Source: CANKBT01 sp038236005 (GTDB lineage Bacteria > Actinomycetota > Actinomycetes > Mycobacteriales > SCTD01). Taken from it: a stretch of DNA of 19,449 nucleotides. The translations under genes were made by a program, and so were the position numbers. Location of the stretch: positions 1 through 19,449 of the forward strand of contig JBBSTI010000062.1 in NCBI GenBank assembly GCA_038236005.1, written 5' to 3'. Positions 13,881 through 19,449 of this stretch are shown here, in pieces (within the stretch, counting starts at the first letter, position 1; each line of letters opens with the position of its first letter). The notes under the pieces were generated by a model, which made no database searches, had not been told where the DNA came from, and was given only the letters and a program-made list of their open reading frames with translations.

Positions 13881-13898
13881 GCTCACGTCCTCGACAGC

Positions 13899-15728
13899 TC
13901 AGCGGTTCTCGGGCTGCTGCTCGGACTGCTCGGGCTGCTGCTCGGACGGGTCAGACTTGACGGACGGGTCCGGCGGGTCGGGGACCCAGTCGACGCCGGC
14001 CTCGAGGCGCTGCTGGTCGGTGATCGGGGTCGGGGCACCGGTCAGCGGGTCGCCACCGCCGCCGGTCTTCGGGAAGGCGATCACCTCGCGGATCGAGTCG
14101 GCGCCGGCGAGCAGCATCACGACCCGGTCCCAGCCGAAGGCGATACCGCCGTGCGGCGGGGCCCCGAACGACAGCGCGTCCAGCAGGAAGCCAAACTTCT
14201 CGTGCGCTTCCTGCGGCCCGATCCCCATCACGTCCAGGACCCGCTGCTGCACGTCGGCCCGGTGGATACGGATGGACCCGCCACCGATCTCGTTGCCGTT
14301 GCAGACGATGTCGTACGCAAAAGCCAATGCCGCGCCGGGGTCGGTCTCGAAGCGGTCCACCCACTCCGGGGTGGGCGAGGTGAAGGCGTGGTGCACGGCG
14401 GTCCAGGCGCCACCGCCGACCGCGACGTCTCCGGCGGCCTTGGCGTCCCCTGCCGGCTCGAACAGCGGCGCGTCGACCACCCAGGTGAACGCCCACGCGT
14501 TCTCGTCGATCAGGTCGCACCGCTTGCCCACCTCGAGCCGGACGGCGGCCAGCAGCCCTCGGGCCGCCCCGGCCTCACCGGCGGCGAAGAAGGCGCAGTC
14601 GCCCGGCTGGGCGCCGAGGTGCTCGGCCAGCCCGGCCCGCTCGCTGTCGGAGAGGTTCTTCGCGACCGGGCCGGTCAGCTCGCCGTCCTCGCCGAAGATC
14701 ACATATGCCAGGCCCCGGTGTCCGCGCTGCTTGGCGAACTCCTGCCAGGCGTCGAAGGTGCGGCGCGGCTGCGCGGCTCCGCCCGGCATGACGACGGCGC
14801 CGACGTAGGCCGCCTGGAAGACCCGGAACGGCGTCTCCCGGAAGTAGTGGGCGCACTCGACCAGCTCGCACCCGAAGCGCAGGTCCGGCTTGTCGTTGCC
14901 ATAGCGGCGCATCGACTCGGCGTACGTGATCCGCGGGATCGGCAGCGGCACCTCGTGATGGATCAGCGCCCAGAGCGCAGCGACGACCTGCTCACCGACC
15001 GCGATCACGTCGTCCTGGTCGACAAAGCTCATCTCGACGTCGAGCTGGGTGAACTCGGGCTGCCGGTCCGCGCGGGAGTCCTCGTCGCGGTAGCAGCGGG
15101 CGATCTGGAAGTAGCGCTCGAGCCCACCCACCATGAGCAGCTGCTTGAACAGCTGAGGCGACTGCGGCAGCGCGTACCACGACCCGGGCTGCAGCCGCAC
15201 CGGGACGACGAAGTCGCGGGCACCCTCCGGAGTGGACCGGGTGAGCGTGGGAGTCTCAACCTCGACAAAAGACTGAGACAGCAGCACCTTGCGAGCCGCG
15301 GCGTTGACGTCCGATCGCAGACGCATGGCCGCCGCCGGGCCGGACCTGCGCAGGTCCAGGTAGCGGTAGCGGTAGCGCACGTCGTCGCCCACGGTCAGGT
15401 CGTCGTCCAGCGGGAACGGGAGCGGCGCCGAGGTGGACAGCACGTTCAGCGTCTCGGCCACCACCTCCACCGCGCCGGTCGCGAGCGTGTCGTTCAGGCT
15501 GCCCTCGGGCCGCTCGCGCACCTCCCCGACCACCTGGACGCAGAACTCGCTGCGCAGGTCGCGGGCCAGCTCGTCGCGCACGACGACCTGGACGATCCCG
15601 CTGGCGTCACGCAGGTCGAGGAAGGCCACGCCGCCGTGGTCCCGGCGACGGGCCACCCAGCCGGCGAGGGTCACGGGCTGGCCGGCTTGCCCGAGTCGCA
15701 GCTCGCCGCAGTCGTGGGTGCGCATCAC
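13899..15728 (-). CDS. aspS: aspartyl-tRNA synthetase
   Basis: Class II synthetase charging tRNA-Asp. As in many actinobacteria it may also act on tRNA-Asn with GatCAB; that is not shown here. The 609 residues show the N-terminal anticodon-binding OB fold (VTLAGWVARRRDHGGVAFLD), RYRYLDLRR, the catalytic QSPQLFKQLLMVGGLERYFQ, then IARCYRDEDSRADRQPEFTQ (motif 2). The bacterial GAD insertion follows (VGAVVMPGG to KRCDLIDE), then EIGGGSIRIH and FGWDRVVMLLAG (motif 3). The C-terminal tail (SEQQPEQSEQQPENR) lies outside the fold and comes from a 21-base duplication. The GTG at 15728 overlaps the hisS stop; the adjacent ATG at 15725 (TGATG) is equally possible. AGGAG lies eight bases before the GTG. 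Confidence 0.97.
   Translation of the reverse strand: MMRTHDCGELRLGQAGQPVTLAGWVARRRDHGGVAFLDLRDASGIVQVVVRDELARDLRSEFCVQVVGEVRERPEGSLNDTLATGAVEVVAETLNVLSTSAPLPFPLDDDLTVGDDVRYRYRYLDLRRSGPAAAMRLRSDVNAAARKVLLSQSFVEVETPTLTRSTPEGARDFVVPVRLQPGSWYALPQSPQLFKQLLMVGGLERYFQIARCYRDEDSRADRQPEFTQLDVEMSFVDQDDVIAVGEQVVAALWALIHHEVPLPIPRITYAESMRRYGNDKPDLRFGCELVECAHYFRETPFRVFQAAYVGAVVMPGGAAQPRRTFDAWQEFAKQRGHRGLAYVIFGEDGELTGPVAKNLSDSERAGLAEHLGAQPGDCAFFAAGEAGAARGLLAAVRLEVGKRCDLIDENAWAFTWVVDAPLFEPAGDAKAAGDVAVGGGAWTAVHHAFTSPTPEWVDRFETDPGAALAFAYDIVCNGNEIGGGSIRIHRADVQQRVLDVMGIGPQEAHEKFGFLLDALSFGAPPHGGIAFGWDRVVMLLAGADSIREVIAFPKTGGGGDPLTGAPTPITDQQRLEAGVDWVPDPPDPSVKSDPSEQQPEQSEQQPENR
13908..13949 (-). repeat. 21-base in-frame duplication in the aspS tail
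   Basis: Bases 13908-13928 and 13929-13949 are adjacent 21-base copies with a single difference; both begin CTCGGGCTGCTGCTCGGAC. They encode SEQQPE twice, seven residues per copy, in the extra C-terminal tail. Confidence 0.9.
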
Positions 15729-16969
15729 AGCAGGTGCTCCTGGAGGTAGGTGGTGAGGTCGGCGAGCGCGACGGTGGTCTGCTCACCGGAAGCGAGGTGC
15801 TTGACCGGTACGGTGCCGGCCTCGAGGTCACGGTCGCCGAGCACGACGGCGTACGCAGCCCCGCTCCGGTCTGCGGCTTTCATCGCACCCTTGAGGCCGC
15901 GGGTGCCGTACGCGAGGTCGGCAGCGAGGCCGGCGGCCCGCAACGACGCGACGAGGCTGACGGCCGAGGTCTTGGCAGCGGCGCCGAGCGGGACCAGGAA
16001 GGCGGCGAGCCCCGGTCCTTCGGGCGGGGGGACCTGCTCGGCCTGCAGCGCCAGGATCGTGCGTTCGACCCCGAGGGCCCAGCCGATCCCGGGCAGCGGC
16101 GGGCCACCGATGGCCTGCGAGAGCCCGTCGTAGCGGCCGCCTCCCCCGACGGCGGACTGCGCCCCGAGCCCGTCGTGGACGAGCTCGAAGGTCGTCCGGG
16201 TGTAGTAGTCGAGCCCCCGCACGAGCCTCGGCGCGGCCTCGACCGGCACCCCGAGGTCGTCCAGGAACCCAAGCACGGCCGCGTGGTGCTCAGCGCAGGC
16301 GCCGCAGAGCGCGTCGATCATCAGCGGGGCGCCGGTCAGCTGGGCCTGCACCTCGGGTCGCTTGTCGTCCAGCACCCGCAGCGGGTTCAGCTCAGCCCGG
16401 CGGCGGGTGTCGGGGTCCAGGTCGAGGCCCTCGAGAAACAGTGCCAGCGAGGCCCGGTAGTCCGGTCGGCACTGCTCGTCCCCCAGCGACGTCAGCAGCA
16501 CGCGCACCCTGGTGAGCCCGAGCCCGGCGAACGCCTGCCACGCCAGCGCGACCACCTCGGCGTCCAGCGCCGGGTCGTCGACGCCGAGCGCCTCGATGCC
16601 GACCTGCTGAAACTGCCGGAACCGGCCGGCCTGCGGACGCTCGGCGCGAAACATCGGTCCGGCGTAGCGCAGCTTGACCGGTAGCGCGCCGTGCTCCAGA
16701 CCGGCCTGAAGGGCGGCCCGCAGCACTCCGGCGGTGCCCTCTGGCCGCAACGTCAGAGACCGGTCACCGCGGTCGGTGAAGGTGAACATCTCCTTGCTGA
16801 CCACGTCCGTCGACTCCCCCACCCCGCGGACGAACAGCTCGGTGTCCTCGAAGATCGGTGCCTCGACGTAGGCGTAGCCGGCGAGGACCGACGGCGCGAG
16901 CAACGCGTCCCGCACCGGGAGGGAGGCAGAGCCGGGCAGCACGTCGTACGTGCCCTTGGGCGCCCTCAT
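15725..16969 (-). CDS. hisS: histidyl-tRNA synthetase
   Basis: Class II synthetase charging tRNA-His. The start MRAPKGTYDVLPG is the usual one, using the ATG at 16969 with AGGTGGG (16977-16983) seven bases upstream. A GTG at 16981 adds four residues but would leave no spacing to that site. Motifs: TLRPEGTAGVLRAAL, YAGPMFRAERPQAGRFRQF then QQVGIEALG (motif 2), the HisRS signature LVRGLDYYTRTTFELV near residue 250, SAVGGGGRYDGL, and GIGWALGVERTILAL (motif 3), followed by the anticodon-binding domain to TYLQEHLL. Length is 414 residues, normal. It is coupled to aspS by the overlapping GTGATG, and its ribosome binding site overlaps the stop codon of the upstream hydrolase gene. Confidence 0.97.
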   Translation of the reverse strand: MRAPKGTYDVLPGSASLPVRDALLAPSVLAGYAYVEAPIFEDTELFVRGVGESTDVVSKEMFTFTDRGDRSLTLRPEGTAGVLRAALQAGLEHGALPVKLRYAGPMFRAERPQAGRFRQFQQVGIEALGVDDPALDAEVVALAWQAFAGLGLTRVRVLLTSLGDEQCRPDYRASLALFLEGLDLDPDTRRRAELNPLRVLDDKRPEVQAQLTGAPLMIDALCGACAEHHAAVLGFLDDLGVPVEAAPRLVRGLDYYTRTTFELVHDGLGAQSAVGGGGRYDGLSQAIGGPPLPGIGWALGVERTILALQAEQVPPPEGPGLAAFLVPLGAAAKTSAVSLVASLRAAGLAADLAYGTRGLKGAMKAADRSGAAYAVVLGDRDLEAGTVPVKHLASGEQTTVALADLTTYLQEHLL

Positions 16970-16976
16970 GGACGCG

Positions 16977-16983
16977 CCCACCT
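16977..16983 (-). promoter_or_regulatory. ribosome binding site of hisS
   Basis: AGGTGGG overlaps the TAG of the hydrolase gene and stands seven bases before the ATG at 16969, deciding for that start over the GTG at 16981. Confidence 0.6.
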
Positions 16984-17683
16984 ACAGGCCCCGCGACGGC
17001 GGCGGGACCAGGTCGCGCAGGTAAGGATTGGTCGCCCGCTCCCGCTCGATCGTCGTGGCGGGACCGTGTCCCGGCAGCACCACGGTCTCGTCCGGCAGCG
17101 GAAGCACTTTGGTCGACAAGGAGACAGCCATGGCCTCCCAGCTGCCGCCGGGAAGGTCGCACCGCCCGACGGAACCCGCGAAGAGCACGTCACCGGTCAG
17201 CACCAGGGGCGCCGCCGCCTCGCTGCTCGAGGCGGACCCCGGCATCCGGAACATCACCGAGCCCGGGGTGTGGCCGGGTGCCAGGTCCACGTCGATCCGC
17301 AGCCCAGCGATCTCGAGCGGGAGAGTCTCGTCCAGCAGCACCACGTCGTCCGGCTCGGTCCACTCCAGCCGGCCACCGAACAGCTGCGAAGACCCCGCGG
17401 ACAGGTACTTGACCGGGTCGGCCAGCTGGTCACGGTCGGCGGGATGGATGTAGGCCGAGATCCCCCGTGCACCGCAGACCGGCGTCACGGAGAACGTGTG
17501 GTCCAGGTGCCCGTGCGTCAGCAGGACGGCTACCGGCTGCAACCGGTGCTCACGCAACAGGTCGTCGAGCTGGTTCTCGACCCCGATCCCGGGATCCACG
17601 ACAACGCACTGCTCGCCGGGACCAGCGGCAACGACGTAGCAGTTGGTGTCGAAGGCCTGGGCGGGAAACCCTCGGACGAGCAC
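16982..17683 (-). CDS. metallo-beta-lactamase-fold hydrolase (glyoxalase II-like)
   Basis: A 233-residue cytosolic metal-dependent hydrolase. Visible: VRGFPAQAFDTNCYVVAAG (the usual N-terminus of this actinobacterial family), VVVDPGIG, the metal-binding LLTHGHLDHTFS near residues 55-64, LAPGHTPGSVMF, LTGDVLFAGSVGRCDLPGGS and LPGHGP. All ligands of the THxHxDH, H, D and H pattern are present, so two metal ions should bind. It is the counterpart of the gene between hisS and ppiB in mycobacteria (there Rv2581c, by memory). The substrate is unproven; hydroxyacylglutathione or a related thioester is a family guess. I start it at GTG 17683 because AGGA (17691-17694) lies seven bases upstream. The open frame reaches 17800, but that part overlaps the divergent promoter region. 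Confidence 0.92.
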   Translation of the reverse strand: MLVRGFPAQAFDTNCYVVAAGPGEQCVVVDPGIGVENQLDDLLREHRLQPVAVLLTHGHLDHTFSVTPVCGARGISAYIHPADRDQLADPVKYLSAGSSQLFGGRLEWTEPDDVVLLDETLPLEIAGLRIDVDLAPGHTPGSVMFRMPGSASSSEAAAPLVLTGDVLFAGSVGRCDLPGGSWEAMAVSLSTKVLPLPDETVVLPGHGPATTIERERATNPYLRDLVPPPSRGL

Positions 17684-17690
17684 GGCGACG

Positions 17691-17694
17691 TCCT
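17691..17694 (-). promoter_or_regulatory. ribosome binding site fixing the start of the hydrolase gene
   Basis: AGGA stands seven bases before GTG 17683. It supports this start over longer in-frame alternatives up to 17800. Confidence 0.5.
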
Positions 17695-17717
17695 GTCTCT
17701 CGGAAGTTGTTGCTGCA

Positions 17718-17723
17718 AGCCTA
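17718..17723 (-). promoter_or_regulatory. candidate -10 box for the hydrolase-hisS-aspS operon
   Basis: TAGGCT, the same hexamer as upstream of rarA, lies 34 bases before the GTG at 17683. That would give a leader of about 28 bases containing the AGGA site. No -35 consensus is evident. Confidence 0.4.
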
Positions 17724-17760
17724 CTGGCGGGACGCCACCCGATTCGGGCGGGATCTTCCC

Positions 17761-17766
17761 TAGACT
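17761..17766 (+). promoter_or_regulatory. candidate -10 box of the ppiB remnant
   Basis: TAGACT lies about 50 bases before the GTG at 17816, in the divergent gap. A GGGG stretch with suitable spacing follows just before that GTG. Confidence 0.4.
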
Positions 17767-17815
17767 CGCTGCGTCCGGCTCGCAGCACGCGGGTCGACAT
17801 CAGACAGGGGCAGCG

Positions 17816-18153
17816 GTGTCGAGCACCAAGCGCGACAAGGAGCTTGCGCGCATGCGGGCACAGCGTCAGCAGGCCCGTCGTGCGGCCGAGGCAGTCAGGA
17901 TCCGGCGTCGTCGCGTCGTTCTGGGCAGCGTGGCCGCCGCCGTCGTCCTGCTCTTCGTGGCCGTGCTGGTGCTCAGCAAGGTGCTCGGCAGCAGCGACGA
18001 CACGCCGGCCGCCCAGGCCAGCGGGTCCCCGTCGCCGGGCTGGACGTCCTGGACAAGGTCGCTGCCGCCGGCGTAAAACCCGGCGGCAAACCGGACGACG
18101 GGGCGCCCGCGCTGCCGGTCCAGATCAAGACCGTCACGGTCGCCGCGGCCTGA
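17816..18153 (+). pseudogene. ppiB: ppiB-like cyclophilin gene with the catalytic core deleted and a frameshift at the junction
   Basis: The first frame starts at GTG 17816 and reads a basic leader (KRDKELARMRAQRQQARRAA), a membrane segment (VVLGSVAAAVVLLFVAVLVL, about residues 34-53), a short linker GSSDDTPAAQASGSPSP, then off-frame residues to a TAA at 18074-18076: 86 residues in all. From about 18034 another frame (+1 base of offset, ending at TGA 18151-18153) reads AGLDVLDKVAAAGVKPGG, then GAPALPVQIKTVTV. This is recognisably the last helix and strand of a bacterial cyclophilin. Membrane-anchored peptidyl-prolyl isomerases of this locus normally have some 250-310 residues. The whole isomerase core between linker and last helix is missing. 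The neighbours (hydrolase on one side, rsh on the other, opposite strand) are those of mycobacterial ppiB. The 86-residue membrane peptide could still be made, but not an active isomerase. Confidence 0.85.
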
Positions 18154-18159
18154 GCCGCG

Positions 18160-19449
18160 CTAGTTCGTGACGCGGTAGGCGTCGAACACGCCCTGCACCG
18201 ACTTCACCTGGTTGACCAGGTGTCCCAGGTGCTTGGGGTCGGCCATCTCGAAGGAGAACCGTGACACCGCGACCCGGTCCCGGGTCGTGGTCACGGTCGC
18301 CGACAGGATGCTGACGTGGGCGTCGGACAGCACCCTGGTGACGTCGGACAGCAGCCGGGTGCGGTCGAGCGCCTCGACCGCGATGTTGACCAGGAAGGTC
18401 GAGGCAGCGGTCGGGGCCCACTCGACCTCCACCATGCGCTCGCCGGCCTTGATCAGCGGTTGCGCGTTGCTGCAGTCGCCGCGGTGGACCGAGACGCCGC
18501 TGCCGCGGGTCACGAAGCCGACGATCTCGTCGCCGGGCACCGGCGTGCAGCACCGCGCAAGCTTCACGTAGACGTCGGTGACGCCCTTCACCACCACGCC
18601 GGGGTCGCTGCTCCTGGCCTGACGTCCGCGACGCTGGGTGGGCCGGGCAGTCTCGGCGATGTCCTCGACCGCGCCCTCGGCGCCGCCCATGGTCGCGACG
18701 AGCCGCTGGACGACGGACTGGGCGGAGATCCGGTTCTCCCCGATCTCCACGTACAAGGCGGTGACGTCGGTGGCGTGCAGCTCCCGGGCCAGCGTCGGGA
18801 GGGCATCCCCACCGAGCAGGCGCTGCAGCGGTAGGCCCTGCTTGCGCATCGCCTTGGACAGCGCCTCCTTCCCGGCCTCGACGGCGTCCTCACGACGCTC
18901 CTTGGCGAACCAGGCCCGGATCTTGTTGCGGGCTCGTGGGCTCTTGACGAAACCCAGCCAGTCCTGCGTCGGCCCTGCGTTCTCGGCCTTGCTGGTGAAG
19001 ATCTCGACCACGTCGCCGTTGTCGAGCACGGACTCCAGCGGCACCAGCCGACCGTTCACGCGCGCGCCGACGCACCGGTGACCGACCTCGGTGTGCACCG
19101 CGTACGCAAAATCGACCGCGGTAGCACCGGCGACGAGGGCGAACACGTCTCCCTTGGGGGTGAAGACGAACACCTCGTTGCTGTGCAGGTCGAAGCGCAG
19201 CGCCTCCAGGAACTCGCCCGGGTCGGCCGACTCGCGCTGCCAGTCGAGCAGCTGACGCAGCCAGGCCATCTCGTCGCCCTTGACGGGCGGGCTGCCGCCC
19301 TCCTTGTACTTCCAGTGCGCCGCGATGCCGTACTCAGCCCGGCGGTTCATCTCGTGGGTCCGGATCTGCAGCTCGACCGCCTTGCCCTGCGGCCCGATCA
19401 CGGTCGTGTGCAGCGACTGATACATGTTGAACTTGGGCATAGCGATGTA
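18160..19449 (-). CDS. rsh: RelA/SpoT homologue, bifunctional (p)ppGpp synthetase/hydrolase, N-terminal part outside the window
   Basis: The frame is open to the right edge, so the hydrolase domain and most of the synthetase domain are not visible; 429 C-terminal residues are. They begin with the end of the synthetase domain (YIAMPKFNMYQSLHTTV, then VELQIRTHEMNRRAEYGIAA and HWKYKEG). Next comes the TGS domain (EVFVFTPKGDVFALVAGATA, VDFAYAVHTEVGHRCVGARV), a helical region (ARNKIRAWFAKERREDAVEA), the conserved-cysteine/zinc-finger region (LARCCTPVPGDEIVGFVTRG, HRGDC) and a C-terminal ACT domain (LSDVTRVLSDAHVSILSATV). The enzyme makes and degrades (p)ppGpp in the stringent response; the TGS to ACT regions couple it to ribosomes and amino acid supply. 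Its TAG is only six bases from the end of the ppiB remnant on the other strand, leaving no room for a separate terminator. In actinobacteria this gene is usually called relA or rsh. Confidence 0.96.
   Translation of the reverse strand, partial: YIAMPKFNMYQSLHTTVIGPQGKAVELQIRTHEMNRRAEYGIAAHWKYKEGGSPPVKGDEMAWLRQLLDWQRESADPGEFLEALRFDLHSNEVFVFTPKGDVFALVAGATAVDFAYAVHTEVGHRCVGARVNGRLVPLESVLDNGDVVEIFTSKAENAGPTQDWLGFVKSPRARNKIRAWFAKERREDAVEAGKEALSKAMRKQGLPLQRLLGGDALPTLARELHATDVTALYVEIGENRISAQSVVQRLVATMGGAEGAVEDIAETARPTQRRGRQARSSDPGVVVKGVTDVYVKLARCCTPVPGDEIVGFVTRGSGVSVHRGDCSNAQPLIKAGERMVEVEWAPTAASTFLVNIAVEALDRTRLLSDVTRVLSDAHVSILSATVTTTRDRVAVSRFSFEMADPKHLGHLVNQVKSVQGVFDAYRVTN

Noticed and set aside
13851..15749. 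632-codon plus-strand open frame opposite aspS
   Set aside because: It is antisense to a complete aspS, begins inside the 19-base repeat array, and shows no domain.
17684..17800. N-terminal extension of the metallo-hydrolase to 17800
   Set aside because: The extra residues have no family counterpart, overlap promoter-like sequence, and a ribosome binding site supports GTG 17683.
1..19449. tRNA, rRNA, riboswitch or T-box leaders near the three synthetase genes
   Set aside because: No cloverleaf or T-box-like leader was seen. The synthetase genes are preceded by short gaps or overlapping genes, leaving no room for one.

Overview
The window is very GC-rich bacterial DNA with frequent GTG starts. 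Its gene order, rsh - ppiB - metallo-hydrolase - hisS - aspS ... rarA - alaS - ruvX - mltG - aroE, is the one I know from actinobacteria (Mycobacterium has the same backbone). The DUF222-type HNH protein at the left edge and the DUF559 protein also fit an actinomycete. I cannot name the genus. I see no tRNA, rRNA, CRISPR array, insertion sequence or prophage.

Layout, left to right. (1) 1-708, plus strand: the 3' end of a DUF222/HNH endonuclease-like gene, closed by a strong hairpin at 744-779. (2) 802-4558, minus strand: a four-gene cluster transcribed right to left. It encodes a Roadblock/LC7 protein, a DUF4388 protein, a small Ras-like GTPase and a Pro/Ala-rich, probably disordered protein with a pentapeptide repeat. 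This looks like an MglA/MglB-type switch module with extra parts and is the least housekeeping-like part of the window. (3) 4680-11898, minus strand: rarA, a DUF948 protein, a small membrane protein, alaS, ruvX, mltG and aroE, tightly packed and often with 4-base start/stop overlaps. (4) 12128-13670, plus strand: a DUF559 protein and a GNAT acetyltransferase. (5) 13671-13898: a gene-free convergent gap holding two tandem-repeat arrays and a hairpin. (6) 13899-17683, minus strand: a metallo-beta-lactamase-fold hydrolase, hisS and aspS in one apparent operon. (7) 17816-18153, plus strand: a wrecked ppiB that keeps its membrane anchor and the last strand of the cyclophilin fold but has lost the catalytic core. 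(8) 18160 to the right edge, minus strand: the C-terminal two thirds or so of a RelA/SpoT homologue.

Themes. Most genes are core functions: aminoacyl-tRNA synthesis (three synthetases), replication restart, peptidoglycan processing, shikimate synthesis and the stringent response. Two features stand out. The first is the GTPase/Roadblock/DUF4388 cluster directly after aroE. The second is an unusual density of short tandem repeats (15, 19, 21, 30 and 32 base units), many of them at gene ends: across the aroE stop codon, at the ruvX start, in the aspS tail and between GNAT and aspS. Several genes without a ribosome binding site have a TANNNT box 6-7 bases before the start codon, which suggests leaderless transcripts.
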